From: Methanoculleus sp. | Lineage (GTDB): Archaea; Halobacteriota; Methanomicrobia; Methanomicrobiales; Methanoculleaceae | Reading direction: 5' to 3' | DNA length: 64,000 bases | Assembly (NCBI RefSeq): GCF_030019085.1 | Contig: NZ_JASEFJ010000002.1 | Location: forward strand, 124,001-188,000 | In this document: positions 1 to 9,535 of the stretch, one piece after another | Position numbering within the stretch: position 1 is the first letter of the stretch | Layout: the number at the start of each line of letters is the position of its first letter | Position numbers and translations under genes: made by a program | The notes under the pieces: generated by a model | Seen by the model: only the letters and a program-made list of their open reading frames with translations | What the model was told of the DNA's origin: nothing | The model's database searches: none

Positions 1-276
1 GATCCTGGAGAGATCGGTGATATCCCGGATCTTGCTCGTTGCGTGAGGCTGGAACGCAAGGACGGCCTCTTCCGGTGTCATACCCTCCCCGTTGTCAGTC
101 ACCTGGATCTTTGTTATCCCGGTCGTATCCGAGGTTATCTCAAGGAGGATAGCCGTCGCGCCGGCGTCGATCGCGTTCTCCAGGAGTTCCTTTGCTACCG
201 ATGCCGGCCGCTCCACGACCTCGCCGGCGGCGATCTGGTTCACGGTCTCGGGGTCGAGGAGATGGATCTCTGTCAT
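1..276 (-). CDS. mutL: DNA mismatch repair protein MutL, N-terminal part
   Basis: The 92 visible residues are the start of MutL, the GHKL-ATPase that links MutS mismatch recognition to strand incision. They carry the family's ATP-binding signature: a start reading [20 protein letters not shown], then the [10 protein letters not shown] helix with its catalytic Glu and Asn, and the DNGEGM motif. The gene runs off the left edge, so the endonuclease domain cannot be judged. Its ATG overlaps the mutS stop (ATGA at 276-273), so the two are translationally coupled in the order mutS-mutL. MutSL is patchy in archaea and usually regarded as bacterial in origin. Confidence 0.95.
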   Translation of the reverse strand, partial: MTEIHLLDPETVNQIAAGEVVERPASVAKELLENAIDAGATAILLEITSDTTGITKIQVTDNGEGMTPEEAVLAFQPHATSKIRDITDLSRI

Positions 277-2894
277 CGGTCTTCATCCTCGCCGTTTGCA
301 AGCTTCTGGAGACGACATAGGGTGTTCAACGCCTCTATCGGCGTCATCTCGTTCAGGTTCAAATCTCTGAGTTCTTTGACCGCTGGATTCTCCTCCACAA
401 CACCTTCGCCTGGATCGATCAGGAGCATCTGGGTGTAGAGGGGGGCCCGCGGACCGTCGGTTAGTTGCCGTGTCGATGCCTCTTTCATGAGTTGTCTTGC
501 CCGGTCGGTAACCTTCTTCGGGACACCTGCGAGCTGGGCGACGTGGACACCATAACTCCTGTCTGTCGCTCCCGGGATGATCTTACGGAGGAAGACAACA
601 TCTGTCCCGGTATCCTTCACCGCGAAATGGAAGTTCTTCACCCGCGCAAGCGACCCCTCAAGGTCGATCAGATCGTGGAAATGAGTTGCAAAGAGCGTTC
701 GCGGGCCCACAACTGCTCTCCCGTGCAGGAATTCCACCACCGCCCTTGCGATGGCAGAACCGTCCAGCGTGCTTGTTCCCCGCCCGATCTCGTCCAGAAT
801 GACGAGGCTCTGCGGCGTTATGTTGTTGAGGATGTTTGCGAGTTCCAGCATCTCGACCATGAACGTGGACTGCCCGGATGCCAGGTCGTCAAACGCCCCC
901 ACCCTTGTGAAAACCCGGTCGACAACCCCGATGGTTGCATGCCGCGCCGGGACGAAACTCCCCATCTGGGCCATGATGCAGCAGAGCGCCACCGCCCGCA
1001 TGTAGGTGGACTTGCCTGACATGTTTGCTCCTGTGATGATCATGATCTGGGTACCGGCGCTGTCAAGTTCGGTGTCGTTAGGGACAAACGGAGCCTGGAG
1101 GTTCCGCTCTACCACAGGATGCCGGCCGTCGCGGATGATGATCCGTCCGCTCTCCTCGATCCTGGGCCTGGTGTAGTTGTAGCGTGCGGCAACCTCGGCG
1201 AGCGCCGAATAAACGTCGAGCAACCCTAAAGCCCGGGCGGTCGCCTGCAGCCCTGGAACCTCTGCTGCAAGTGTTCTGATGAGTTCGGCGTAGACCTCCG
1301 CTTCAAGTGCCGAGAGTCGGTCCTCCGCGGTCGCGATCATCGCCTCCTTCTCCCGGAGTTCGGGGGTGGTGTAGCGCTCGCCGTTCGCCGTTGTCTGCCG
1401 GCGTTCATACTCCGGTGGAACCAGGTGCAGGTTGGGTTTTGTCACCTCGATGTAGTAGCCGAAGACGCGGTTGTAGCCGACTTTGAGCGACCTGATACCT
1501 GTCCTCTCCCGTTCCTGCTGCTGGAACTCAGCGATCCAGTCCTTCCCGGTCGTTGCCAGGTGCCGGAGGTCGTCGAGTTTCGCGTTAAAACCCTCGCGGA
1601 TCATGCTGCCCGATCTGGCGAGTGCCGGGGGGTCGTCGACTATCGCCCGGCCAATCAGGTCTACAAGAGATGCGTGGTCGCCCATCATCCCCAGAGCATC
1701 GCGAATAAGGGGCGGCGCGTCGGCGTCAAAGAGTGCCTTTATGTCCGGGATCGTTTCGAGCGACTCCCTGAGCGTTGCGAGATCCCTGGGACCGACATTT
1801 CCATAGGCGATCCTCCCGGCGATCCGCTCTATATCGGCAACATCGTTGAGAGCTGCACGAAGTGCCTGCCGCTCAATGGTGTGGTCAAAGAACCATTCCA
1901 CCGCATCGAGTCGTGCCTCGATGGCGTCCTTCCGTAGCAGCGGTGCGATCAGAAATGACCTCATCGTCCGGCTTCCCATCGGCGTCTCGGTGAGATCGAG
2001 TGTGGAGAGGAGGGTGTTTGCATCTTTCCCTCCACGGATAGGAGTTGTGATCTCGAGGTTCCGGAGGGTGATCGCATCGAGCAGCATCTTCTCAGAGGGC
2101 ACCCGGGTCGATAACCCGGAGATGTGAGGGAGTGGTGACTGCTGGGTCTCCTGGGCGTAGCGGAGCGCCGCCCCTGCCGCAGCGATGGCTCCCGTCATCT
2201 GCGCACACCCGTAGCCGTCGAGGGTCGTCGTCCCGAACTGGTTGCAGAGATGTTCGTATGCGACTGTGGGGTCGAAGGCATCGTCGCGGTAACGGCTCAC
2301 TGTCACCCCGAGGGCCTCCAGTCTGGTGGGGAGGGGGCCTCCAAGCCTCTCGGGGACGATAGCCTCCGTCGGGCGGTAACGCACGACCTCCGAGATGATA
2401 TCGGCGTAATCACGTTCCCCGCTGCCAGATGATACAAAGAACTCACCTGTAGAGACATCCAGGAAAGCGAGACCGAATGAGTCAGCCCGATCGGGGGCGA
2501 CCGCCATCAGGTAGTGGGCGCCGGCCGAACCAAGCATCGAGGAGTCGATCAGCGTCCCCGGCGTGATCACACGGGTGACCTCCCGTTTCACGATCCCTTT
2601 AGCGGTCTTTGGGTCCTCCACCTGGTCGCATATGACCACCTTGTAGCCCTTGCTCACCAGACGTGCGATGTAGCCGTCGGCGGCGTGGTTGGGGACGCCC
2701 GCAAGCGGCATCCGGTCGCCGTTCCGGTCCCTGCCGCGGGCTGTAAGGGTGATGTCGAGTTCACGGGATACCACGCTGGCATCGTCCCCGAAGGTCTCAT
2801 AGAAATCTCCCATCCGGAAAAAGATGATGGCATCAGGGTAACGTGCCTTCACCGCGTAGTACTGCCGCATTGCCGGGGTCGGTCCGTCGGTCAT
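273..2894 (-). CDS. mutS: DNA mismatch repair protein MutS
   Basis: This 873-residue protein has the length and layout of bacterial-type MutS1, which binds mismatches as a dimer and recruits MutL. The mismatch-reading Phe-X-Glu motif is present near the N-terminus (GDFYETF, F31 and E33). Near residue 620 comes the Walker A loop [10 protein letters not shown], followed by STFMVEMLE and the Walker B/signature [13 protein letters not shown]. It is complete and directly upstream of mutL with a 4-base overlap. The ATG at 2894 is preceded by a short GGAG; an AT-rich TATA-like element lies near 2922-2932. I see no damage. Confidence 0.97.
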   Translation of the reverse strand: MTDGPTPAMRQYYAVKARYPDAIIFFRMGDFYETFGDDASVVSRELDITLTARGRDRNGDRMPLAGVPNHAADGYIARLVSKGYKVVICDQVEDPKTAKGIVKREVTRVITPGTLIDSSMLGSAGAHYLMAVAPDRADSFGLAFLDVSTGEFFVSSGSGERDYADIISEVVRYRPTEAIVPERLGGPLPTRLEALGVTVSRYRDDAFDPTVAYEHLCNQFGTTTLDGYGCAQMTGAIAAAGAALRYAQETQQSPLPHISGLSTRVPSEKMLLDAITLRNLEITTPIRGGKDANTLLSTLDLTETPMGSRTMRSFLIAPLLRKDAIEARLDAVEWFFDHTIERQALRAALNDVADIERIAGRIAYGNVGPRDLATLRESLETIPDIKALFDADAPPLIRDALGMMGDHASLVDLIGRAIVDDPPALARSGSMIREGFNAKLDDLRHLATTGKDWIAEFQQQERERTGIRSLKVGYNRVFGYYIEVTKPNLHLVPPEYERRQTTANGERYTTPELREKEAMIATAEDRLSALEAEVYAELIRTLAAEVPGLQATARALGLLDVYSALAEVAARYNYTRPRIEESGRIIIRDGRHPVVERNLQAPFVPNDTELDSAGTQIMIITGANMSGKSTYMRAVALCCIMAQMGSFVPARHATIGVVDRVFTRVGAFDDLASGQSTFMVEMLELANILNNITPQSLVILDEIGRGTSTLDGSAIARAVVEFLHGRAVVGPRTLFATHFHDLIDLEGSLARVKNFHFAVKDTGTDVVFLRKIIPGATDRSYGVHVAQLAGVPKKVTDRARQLMKEASTRQLTDGPRAPLYTQMLLIDPGEGVVEENPAVKELRDLNLNEMTPIEALNTLCRLQKLANGEDEDR

Positions 2895-3041
2895 TGCTCC
2901 AATTTAAAGGTACCGCGCGGAGCAACATAAGATTACTGCCGTGTAAAATCGGCCAAAATGGGCCTGGATTTAACTGCACCATCCCTCCCGGTTCCGGCAA
3001 ACTACATACGTCCCGAGCACCTACAGAAGACGGGATACTCT

Positions 3042-4295
3042 ATGTCGGCGACTATCGTAGAGAAGATATTTTCGCAACACTGTGGCAGGCCCGTTCGGGC
3101 GGGAGAGGTTGTGATGGCGCCGGTGGATGCGGCGATGATCCACGACATCACTGGCCCGCTTGCGATCAGGGTCTTTTATGAGATGGGTGGGGAGCGCGTC
3201 TTCGATCCGGAACGGATCATCATGCTCTTTGACCACCAGGTACCCGCCGACTCGATACCCGCCGCCGAGAACCACGTCTTCATGCGGCGGTTTGCAGAAG
3301 AGCAGGGGATCCACAACTACGACATGCGTGAAGGCGTCTGTCACCAGGTCGTGATGGAGAAGGGACGGGCGGCCCCGGGCGAGATCGTCGTCGGGACCGA
3401 CTCCCACACCTGTACCTACGGCGCCGCGGGGGCGTTTGCAACCGGGATCGGTTCGACTGATATGGGTTTCGTCCTGAAGTTCGGGGCTCTCTATTTCCGG
3501 GTGCCCGAGAGCATCCTGCTTGAGATCGATGGAAAGTTCGGCCAGAGGGTCGGTGCAAAAGACCTGATCCTCTATCTCGCGGGCGATATCGGTGCCGATG
3601 GCGCGACCTACATGGCACTCGAGTTCACAGGTCGGGCGATACGTGATATGGATATGGCTGGCCGAATGACGTGTGCTAACATGGCGATCGAGATGGGGGC
3701 GAAGGCGGGGATAATCCCGCCCGACGCGACCACCCGGGACTATATCACCGAACGGCGTGAAGTCGGGTCGTATGATCTTGCAAGCGACCCTGACGCCTCC
3801 TACAGGGAGCGGCGGCACTACGATATCACCGAACTCGCCCCACAGGTTGCTGTCCCGCACAATGTCGATAACGTCGTGGACGTAACGGAGGTTGCCGGAA
3901 CGAAGATCGATCAGGTCTTCATAGGCTCCTGTACCAACGGTCGTTACGAAGATCTGGCGGAGGCGGCGGAGGTGATCGGGGCCGCCGACCGGTTTGCGGA
4001 TAGCGTTCGGGTGATAGTCATCCCCGCTTCCCGAACGGAGTATCTGAAGGCTCTCCGGGCCGGGCTCATCGAACGGTTTGTTGAGGCGGGGGCGCTTGTT
4101 GAGGCGCCATGCTGCGGCCCCTGTATGGGCGGGGCGTTCGGGCTGCTCGCACCGGGCGAGGTCTCGCTATCGACATCAAACCGGAACTTCCGGGGCCGGC
4201 AGGGGAGCACCCTGGCATCGGTCTACCTCTCGTCGCCGGCGACGGCAGCGGCAAGTGCACTCTACGGCGAGATCACCGACCCGAGGGAGGTGTGA
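3042..4295 (+). CDS. leuC: 3-isopropylmalate dehydratase large subunit (LeuC / homoaconitase family)
   Basis: This is an aconitase-superfamily large subunit of 417 residues, the usual size of archaeal LeuC. It isomerises 2-isopropylmalate to 3-isopropylmalate with LeuD in leucine synthesis; methanogens also carry paralogues acting on homoaconitate for coenzyme B. The [4Fe-4S] ligands are visible as SCTNGR and CCGPCMGG in the C-terminal third, and [10 protein letters not shown] near residue 120. The chosen ATG gives the family start MSATIVEKI; an upstream in-frame ATG at 2958 would add an implausible 28-residue leader. It is followed 5 bases later by leuD. The leu versus aks assignment rests mainly on the operon. 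Confidence 0.9.
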   Translation: MSATIVEKIFSQHCGRPVRAGEVVMAPVDAAMIHDITGPLAIRVFYEMGGERVFDPERIIMLFDHQVPADSIPAAENHVFMRRFAEEQGIHNYDMREGVCHQVVMEKGRAAPGEIVVGTDSHTCTYGAAGAFATGIGSTDMGFVLKFGALYFRVPESILLEIDGKFGQRVGAKDLILYLAGDIGADGATYMALEFTGRAIRDMDMAGRMTCANMAIEMGAKAGIIPPDATTRDYITERREVGSYDLASDPDASYRERRHYDITELAPQVAVPHNVDNVVDVTEVAGTKIDQVFIGSCTNGRYEDLAEAAEVIGAADRFADSVRVIVIPASRTEYLKALRAGLIERFVEAGALVEAPCCGPCMGGAFGLLAPGEVSLSTSNRNFRGRQGSTLASVYLSSPATAAASALYGEITDPREV

Positions 4296-4300
4296 GAATC

Positions 4301-4792
4301 ATGCGGGTATGGAAGTTTGGGGATGATGTCGATACGGATGCTATCATCCCCGGCAGGTTCCTGACGATCTACGATCCGGCGGAACTTGCAAAACATGTGT
4401 TTGAGGGGACGCGGGATGAGTTTGCAGTAGAGGTGCGGGAGGGTGACATTGTGGTTGCCGGCCGCAACTTCGGGTGCGGGTCCTCGCGTGAGCATGCGCC
4501 GCTTGCGCTGCTCGGTGCCGGGGTGAAGATCGTGGTAGCGAAGTCGTTTGCCCGGATCTTTTACCGGAACGCGATCAACACCGGGCTCCTGCCCCTCGTC
4601 TGTCCGGAGACCGATGCCATACAGGATGGCGAGGTCATCTCGGTGGATATCGAAGGGGGTTACATCGAGGTGAACGGGAGAAGGCTTCCGATCGAACCCG
4701 TGCCTGATTTCATGAAGAGGATCGTCGAGGCCGGTGGTCTTGTGGCCTATGCGAGGAACCTCGACGGGGTGGAGATATGCAATACCGGGTAG
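4301..4792 (+). CDS. leuD: 3-isopropylmalate dehydratase small subunit
   Basis: This 163-residue protein is the swivel-domain small subunit that partners LeuC. It begins with [20 protein letters not shown] and contains the conserved [12 protein letters not shown] segment. The substrate-specificity loop after PGR reads FLTI. In homoaconitase small subunits I recall this loop as YLRT, with an Arg that contacts the extra carboxylate; its absence here favours isopropylmalate. The start follows the leuC stop by 5 bases with GGGAGGTG just upstream as ribosome binding site. The stop overlaps the leuB start by 16 bases. Confidence 0.9.
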   Translation: MRVWKFGDDVDTDAIIPGRFLTIYDPAELAKHVFEGTRDEFAVEVREGDIVVAGRNFGCGSSREHAPLALLGAGVKIVVAKSFARIFYRNAINTGLLPLVCPETDAIQDGEVISVDIEGGYIEVNGRRLPIEPVPDFMKRIVEAGGLVAYARNLDGVEICNTG

Positions 4793-5898
4793 CCGCAATA
4801 GGCGGGGATGGTATAGGTCCCGAGATCATAGCAGCGGGCAGAGAGGTCCTGGACGCCGCGGGAGAGCGATATGGGTTTGATATCGACTGGACAGAGTTCG
4901 ATCTTGGCGCCGAACGTTACCTTGCAACAGGCGAACTCCTGACCGAGGATGATATCCAGGAACTCTCGAAGTTCCCGGCGATCTACTTCGGGGCGATCGG
5001 TGATGAGCGGGTGAGACCCGGGATACTGGAGAAGGGCATACTGCTTGCGATCCGGTTCCACTTCGACCAGTACATCAACCTCCGGCCTATAAGACTCCTC
5101 GAGGGTGTCGAGACGCCGCTTGCGAAGAAGCGTCCGGAGGATATCGACTTTGTGGTGGTCAGGGAGAACACCGAAGACTTCTATGTCGGGATCGGATCCA
5201 GGTTTACCGGAAGACGTGAGAAGAAGACGCTGGAGGTTCTGCGGGAGATATACAGCGTCAGGTTCGGTCTGGACGTCGAGACCGATGCCGACGAACTCGC
5301 CTACCAGATCGGTGTCATCACTCGCGAAGGGGCCGGGCGGGTCATCCGCTACGCCTTTGATCTTGCCATGCAACGGAGGAAGAAGGTCACATCGGTCGAC
5401 AAGGCAAACGTACTCTCCGACGTCTACGGTCTCTGGCGAGACGTCTTCTCGGAGGTCTCCAGGGGTTATCCGGCTGTCTCGACGGAGTTCAACTTCGTCG
5501 ACGCTGTCACGATGTGGTTCCTGAAGAACCCCGAGTGGTTCGACGTTGTTGTCACCCCGAACATGTTTGGCGATATCATCACCGATCTCGGCGCCATGAT
5601 ACAGGGCGGACTCGGTCTTGCCCCCGGCGGGAACATAAACCCCTCGGGCACTTCGATGTTTGAACCGATCCACGGTTCGGCACCGAAGTACCGCGGCCAG
5701 GACGTTGCAAACCCGCTTGCCACCGTCTGGGCGGGTTCGATGCTTCTCGATCACCTCGGCGAACACGAGGCCGCGGCGGCGGTTCTCCGGGCAATCGAAC
5801 GGAGTATCCTGGATGGTTTCGTCACCCGGGATATGGGCGGGGCGAAGAAGACGAGCGAGGTCGGGCAATACCTTGCCACGCTTATCCGGACAGTTTGA
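4777..5898 (+). CDS. leuB: 3-isopropylmalate dehydrogenase family protein
   Basis: This 373-residue beta-decarboxylating dehydrogenase oxidises 3-isopropylmalate to 2-oxoisocaproate with NAD. It shows the family start [11 protein letters not shown], the substrate-binding [13 protein letters not shown] stretch, [11 protein letters not shown], the metal-binding [16 protein letters not shown] and the NAD-binding [15 protein letters not shown]. It is longer than the roughly 330-residue archaeal LeuB and AksF that I know, and is closer in length to bacterial LeuB or tartrate dehydrogenase. Position as third gene after leuC-leuD supports LeuB; homoisocitrate dehydrogenase is the main alternative. 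Confidence 0.85.
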   Translation: MQYRVAAIGGDGIGPEIIAAGREVLDAAGERYGFDIDWTEFDLGAERYLATGELLTEDDIQELSKFPAIYFGAIGDERVRPGILEKGILLAIRFHFDQYINLRPIRLLEGVETPLAKKRPEDIDFVVVRENTEDFYVGIGSRFTGRREKKTLEVLREIYSVRFGLDVETDADELAYQIGVITREGAGRVIRYAFDLAMQRRKKVTSVDKANVLSDVYGLWRDVFSEVSRGYPAVSTEFNFVDAVTMWFLKNPEWFDVVVTPNMFGDIITDLGAMIQGGLGLAPGGNINPSGTSMFEPIHGSAPKYRGQDVANPLATVWAGSMLLDHLGEHEAAAAVLRAIERSILDGFVTRDMGGAKKTSEVGQYLATLIRTV

Positions 5899-5930
5899 GG
5901 GGTTTTACACCCCCCTCCCTCTCGTTTGCC

Positions 5931-7097
5931 ATGATGATGCCAGAAGAGCAGCATACTCCATGTGAGAACCCGCTCTGGCCCTGCGCGATGACCGGTGCGG
6001 TGGCCTGCCTTGCCGGGTTTGAAGACGTTGCAGTCGTTGTCCACGGGTCAAGCGGCTGCTACTTTTACCCTGCCTCGCTCACCGGCGCTCCCATATACGG
6101 GACGTTTCTTCTCGAGAACGAGGTTATATTCGGTACGGAGTCAAGGCTGCGGGAGGTTATAGCGGGTGTAGACGACCGCTACACCAGGATAGCCGTGGTC
6201 AACACCTGTGTGCCGGCGGTCATCGGCGAGGATCTGAGCGATCTCGGCCGTGACGACCGGGTGCTATTCATCGACAGTCCCGGGTTCCTCGGCGATCTCG
6301 AGGTCGGTTACCGGAGGGCGCTTGAACGGATCTCACCGGAGGTCGACCCCGCTGCGCCGGGCGTCAACATCGACGGGATCTCTCTCACCGATCCCTTCTG
6401 CCGGGGAAACACCATCGAAGCACGACGGTTGCTCAGTCTCGCCGGTGTCTCTGTGCAGACCACGTTCTGCCTTGACCGCTACGCTGCAACCCGGCGGGCG
6501 GCGCCGTTAACCGTTGAGACGAACCCGGATCTTTCAGGCGGCATCGGCAGAACCTGTGGGTCGCTCCTCGGTCTTGACGCCGTCAGCGAGACCTTCGAGC
6601 GGCTTGCAACCGTGATCGAGGGGGTCGACGCCCGCCCGGTTGCAAAAGAGGTGGCGTGGGCTGACGCCAGGATCAGGAAGGGCTGCGACAGGTACCTGCG
6701 TCGGTTTGACCCTCCGGTGGTGGCTATCGCTGGCGGCGCCGCCTACGCGGGGTATGCCGCCAATCTTCTCGAACGATATCTCGGTGCGGATATAGCCTTT
6801 ATCGCCGCAAGGAACGACCCTGGTCCCGGAAAGACCGGTATCACCCATACGACCGACCTTGCGGTCATCCGGGAGATGATCCTGGACGCCGAACCCGATC
6901 TGATCCTTGGCTCGTCCTACGAGCAGGCGCTCGCACCTGACGCCGCGTTCGTCGGGCTGACATTTCCGCTCAGGAACAGGGTCAAACTCTCCTCCCCTGC
7001 GGTTATCGGGGTTGAGGGCGCGCTCCGGTTGATGGAGGAGGTGCTCAACGCCTGTATCGACCGACACCGGCGCAGGAGTTCCTGGCCCCGGGATTGA
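5931..7097 (+). CDS. Stand-alone nitrogenase component-1-like (NifD/NifK family) protein
   Basis: This 389-residue protein belongs to the nitrogenase component 1 superfamily. Using the ATG at 5931, it has cysteines at 11 and 18, C43 in HGSSGC and C93 in VNTCVP, matching the three cluster-ligand positions of NifD-like proteins, followed by IGEDL. It is not CfbD, because a better CfbD candidate lies beside cfbC at 9536-10600. No NifH-like reductase adjoins it, so it may borrow CfbC. It lies 32 bases after leuB on the same strand. A TTG at 5895 is possible but overlaps leuB; three tandem ATGs at 5931-5939 are likelier. Reaction unknown. Confidence 0.8.
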   Translation: MMMPEEQHTPCENPLWPCAMTGAVACLAGFEDVAVVVHGSSGCYFYPASLTGAPIYGTFLLENEVIFGTESRLREVIAGVDDRYTRIAVVNTCVPAVIGEDLSDLGRDDRVLFIDSPGFLGDLEVGYRRALERISPEVDPAAPGVNIDGISLTDPFCRGNTIEARRLLSLAGVSVQTTFCLDRYAATRRAAPLTVETNPDLSGGIGRTCGSLLGLDAVSETFERLATVIEGVDARPVAKEVAWADARIRKGCDRYLRRFDPPVVAIAGGAAYAGYAANLLERYLGADIAFIAARNDPGPGKTGITHTTDLAVIREMILDAEPDLILGSSYEQALAPDAAFVGLTFPLRNRVKLSSPAVIGVEGALRLMEEVLNACIDRHRRRSSWPRD

Positions 7098-7191
7098 TGC
7101 CTGGAAAGCGTTAAGACCCGCCTGTCGGAACGCTCATACAGGTAAGGGGGGGTTGTGTTCGTCTCCTCCCGGCCTGCCGGATGTGGTCTGA

Positions 7192-7563
7192 ATGCCGCTT
7201 GTAAAGATCGAGATCCGTATCGGGAAACCGGTAGAGTATCGGAGGTCGATAATCGAGAGCGTCCGCAGGGCGTTCGTAGACGCGCTGCAGACCCCGGAGG
7301 CTGCCCTCTGGATCCGGGTCTGCGAGCGCAAAGAGGAGAACTTCCCGCTACCTCCAGGTCGATCGGGCGACGCTCTCTTGATCGAAGTCAGCCTCATGCC
7401 CGGGCGAACCGCCGAGAAGAAGGAGGCTCTCTTTCGGGCGATCGTCGGGTACCTCGGTCGTAGCCCCGGGATCCGCCCTGAAGATCTCTGTATCGTCCTC
7501 TCCGAACCGCCCGTCGAGAACTGGGCCGAACACGGAGAGCGGTTTGCTGCGCCTCCGGGATGA
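7192..7563 (+). CDS. Tautomerase-family protein
   Basis: This 123-residue protein starts MPLVKIEIRIG, so a catalytic-type Pro would be exposed after Met removal as in the 4-oxalocrotonate tautomerase/MIF superfamily. A central VSLMPGRTAEKKEALFRAIV segment matches the helix and second strand of that fold, and IVLSEPPVENWAEHG near the end resembles the C-terminal tautomerase strand with Asn-Trp. It is longer than the 60-residue single-domain enzymes. Substrate unknown. A small hairpin with C5/G5 arms at 7572-7586 follows the stop and may end transcription. Confidence 0.75.
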   Translation: MPLVKIEIRIGKPVEYRRSIIESVRRAFVDALQTPEAALWIRVCERKEENFPLPPGRSGDALLIEVSLMPGRTAEKKEALFRAIVGYLGRSPGIRPEDLCIVLSEPPVENWAEHGERFAAPPG

Positions 7564-7571
7564 GGCTTGCT

Positions 7572-7586
7572 CCCCCTCGTTGGGGG
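7572..7586 (+). terminator. Short hairpin after the tautomerase gene
   Basis: A C5 run (7572-7576) and a G5 run (7582-7586) can pair with a 5-base loop, starting 8 bases after the tautomerase stop. There is no T-run directly after, so termination is only a guess. Confidence 0.3.
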
Positions 7587-7659
7587 TAACAATCGTTATC
7601 TATCGGAACAGGAGCGTCTTCACTTCGGGTCAACGCCATACCTGGGTCATCTACACAGT

Positions 7660-7694
7660 CCCTGAATGGTTTTCCCCGCGGGGAACCGTCAGGG
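7660..7694 (+). other. Long imperfect inverted repeat
   Basis: The arms read CCCTGA, GGTT, CCCC on the left and GGGG, AACC, TCAGGG on the right, giving 14 pairs interrupted by two small internal loops around a GC centre. It could be an RNA hairpin or a transposon-end palindrome. It lies 70 bases upstream of repeat copy 1 and is not present beside copy 2. Confidence 0.6.
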
Positions 7695-7763
7695 CTCTCT
7701 CCCATATCACGTGGTCGGGCAGGATGAACGTCTCAGTGGAGGCCTGTCATGATGAATCGCTGG

Positions 7764-7836
7764 CTTTTCGTATGAAAATGACCCCAGATTTTCATCCGGT
7801 ATGTCTGTAGCCCTGACGGGCATCATGTAGTTTTTT
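7764..7836 (+). repeat. 73-bp structured repeat, copy 1
   Basis: This unit matches the one at 14898-14970 at 71 of 73 positions. It contains a perfect 8-bp stem (ATGAAAAT/ATTTTCAT, 8-base loop), then a second stem pairing ATGTC with GGCAT, and ends in six T. One of the two differences (T at 7804 here, C in copy 2) keeps the second stem, as a G-U pair here and a G-C pair there. It lies 24 bases upstream of the acetyltransferase start. Confidence 0.85.
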
Positions 7837-7860
7837 ACAAAGAAACAGGGTTGTACGACT

Positions 7861-8340
7861 ATGAACGTGAGGATCAGGGAATACCTCGACGGTGATTTCC
7901 AGGCGGTCTGTGAGATTGATATGGAGAACAGCCCGGAGGGTTGCCGGTCGGAGGTCTTCATCCGCCAGGCCGGTGTCCTCTTTGCCGGGTCGTTCCTTGT
8001 TGCGGAATGCGACGGCAGGGTTACCGGTTACACCATCGGGGCGCTTGTGCAGAACCGGCCGAGAGTGGGGTGGGTCATCCGATTGGTGGTGGCGGAGGGC
8101 TACCGGCGCCGGGGGTTGGGCAGGGGGCTTCTTGCAGCCGTTACCGGAAGGCTCGGTGAGATCGGGGCGGAAGAGGTCTATCTCACGGTCTCGCCGGCGA
8201 ACCATGGCGCCCGGCGACTCTATCAGGAGCACGGGTTTATGGAGGTCGGTTTCTGCCCTGACTACTTCGGCGATGGTGGCGACCGCTACATCCTTCGAAA
8301 AGGTCTTGCCGATCGGAAAGGCTTAACCCCGCTGGATTGA
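7861..8340 (+). CDS. GNAT-family N-acetyltransferase (RimI-like)
   Basis: This 159-residue protein is a single GNAT domain transferring acetyl from acetyl-CoA to an amine. Motif A is clear: VIRLVVAEGYRRRGLGRGLL, with the RRGLG pyrophosphate loop. The C-terminal AVTGRL...EEVYLTVSPANHGARRLYQEHGF segment is typical of RimI-type protein N-terminal acetyltransferases. Substrate not determinable. It starts right after the 73-bp repeat and overlaps a possible TTG start of the next gene by 4 bases, suggesting co-transcription. Confidence 0.85.
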   Translation: MNVRIREYLDGDFQAVCEIDMENSPEGCRSEVFIRQAGVLFAGSFLVAECDGRVTGYTIGALVQNRPRVGWVIRLVVAEGYRRRGLGRGLLAAVTGRLGEIGAEEVYLTVSPANHGARRLYQEHGFMEVGFCPDYFGDGGDRYILRKGLADRKGLTPLD

Positions 8341-8357
8341 AGACACATCTCCATAAC

Positions 8358-8942
8358 ATGTCCCCGGCCACATACCGTATCGGCGAAGAGTTCAAACCGG
8401 TGCCGGCGTACCGGACATACCTCTACACATCGCTCCTGATCTTTGTCGTCGTCCTGATCCTGCCCTGGCTTATCCCGACCATAATCTTCGCCCCTCTCGC
8501 GGTCGGCCTCGGACTCACCATACCGCTGCTTGCCATCATAATCTTTGTCGCCTGGTGGATCCCTCTCTACTGCGAGAGCATAACCTACCGCCTCACTCCA
8601 ACCGAGATCACCTGGGAGCGGGGTGTCTGGTTCAGGCAGACCGGGATCGTTCCATACAACCGGATCACAAACGTTGATATCTTCCAGGGACCGCTGATGC
8701 GGTTCTTCTCGTTCTCGGCCGTTCGGGTGCAGACCGCCGGCTACTCGGCGCAGGCCAGGGCGGAGATTGTCCTGACCGGGATCGCCGACCCAAAAAACCT
8801 TCAGGAGACGATCATGGGTCTCGTCCGGAAGATGGGTTCCATCGCGACCGAAGGTGAACCCGAAAGAGTTGCAGACCTCGGTGCGGTGGTTGCGGAACTG
8901 CGGGCTATCCGGAACCTGCTTGAGGCCGAAGAGAAGAGATAA
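8358..8942 (+). CDS. PH-domain (DUF304/bPH2) membrane protein
   Basis: The protein of 194 residues has two adjacent hydrophobic segments in the first 70 residues, followed by the bacterial PH-like core: YRLTPTEITWERGVWF, IVPYNRITNVDIFQGPLMRFF and VRVQTAGYS. Such proteins are membrane anchored; their role is not known. The ATG at 8358 gives MSPATYRIGEEF. A TTG at 8337 overlapping the acetyltransferase stop would add seven residues. The gene faces the universal stress gene tail to tail. Confidence 0.8.
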   Translation: MSPATYRIGEEFKPVPAYRTYLYTSLLIFVVVLILPWLIPTIIFAPLAVGLGLTIPLLAIIIFVAWWIPLYCESITYRLTPTEITWERGVWFRQTGIVPYNRITNVDIFQGPLMRFFSFSAVRVQTAGYSAQARAEIVLTGIADPKNLQETIMGLVRKMGSIATEGEPERVADLGAVVAELRAIRNLLEAEEKR

Positions 8943-8973
8943 GGGATTCTTCGGGGTAGCAGGAATGTGGTGC

Positions 8974-9447
8974 CTATCCCCTGGTATCCTTCCCCCGCTT
9001 GATTACCAGCACGGGTTGATTTGCGTTCTTGATCACGTACTCAGAGACTGTCCCGAGGAGACGCTCACGGATGTTTGACCTGCCATGAGAGCCAAGGACT
9101 ATAAGCGATGCTCTCTCGGCATCGGCGGAGGCCACGATCTCTTTTCCAGGGTTGCCGACGGGCGTCAGGACGGTCACCTTAAAGCCCTGTTTCTCAAGCG
9201 CCCGCCGTATATCGATTATCCGGTGCTGGATCTCTGCCTGCAGTTGCTTCTGCGTCTCGGTCTCCTGGTTAGATACCGTTCCGAGGAACCCGTGGCCACC
9301 CGAGGCTATCAGCGCTACATCTTTTGAGTCGATTACGTGGACGAGGATGACCTCACGGGTTCCAGCCTCGTGAAGTGCGGGGATGTAGTCCAGAACCTTC
9401 ATGGAAGGCTCTGAGAAGTCCGTTGGAAACAGGATGCGTTCAAACAT
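8974..9447 (-). CDS. Universal stress protein, UspA family
   Basis: This 157-residue protein is a single Usp domain. It begins FERILFPTDFSEPS and near the end has the ATP-binding G-2X-G-9X-G(S/T) signature as GSHGRSNIRERLLGTVS, then NQPVLVIK. It is therefore predicted to be an ATP-binding type Usp. The ATG at 9447 is preceded by a good TATA-like element (ATTTTATAC on the minus strand, 9495-9487). Monocistronic by context. Confidence 0.92.
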   Translation of the reverse strand: MFERILFPTDFSEPSMKVLDYIPALHEAGTREVILVHVIDSKDVALIASGGHGFLGTVSNQETETQKQLQAEIQHRIIDIRRALEKQGFKVTVLTPVGNPGKEIVASADAERASLIVLGSHGRSNIRERLLGTVSEYVIKNANQPVLVIKRGKDTRG

Positions 9448-9486
9448 ACTCTGGCACTCTCTTCACTGTAACTCTTTTCTGCCGGG

Positions 9487-9495
9487 GTATAAAAT
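9487..9495 (-). promoter_or_regulatory. TATA box of the universal stress gene
   Basis: On the minus strand the sequence ATTTTATAC lies about 43 bases before the usp ATG at 9447, which would place the transcript start near 9465 with a short leader. Confidence 0.5.
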
Positions 9496-9535
9496 GGATT
9501 CTGTGTGCTCTGCGGGTAGCGCCAATACCCCTTCA

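Larger units (their letters stand above)
7564..7860. other. Structured intergenic region before the acetyltransferase
   Basis: This 297-base gap holds the small hairpin at 7572-7586, a long imperfect hairpin at 7660-7694 and the first copy of a 73-bp repeat at 7764-7836. An 88-codon open frame (7544-7810) ends inside the repeat, but its composition gives no family match. The combination of hairpins ending in T6 suggests a non-coding RNA or a mobile-element end rather than a protein gene. Confidence 0.5.

Noticed and set aside
3021-3860. Long minus-strand frame opposite leuC
   Set aside because: A shadow frame of a clear aconitase-family gene; high GC in third positions produces such antisense frames throughout.
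4747-5868. 373-codon minus-strand frame opposite leuB
   Set aside because: Antisense shadow; leuB motifs are unmistakable on the plus strand.
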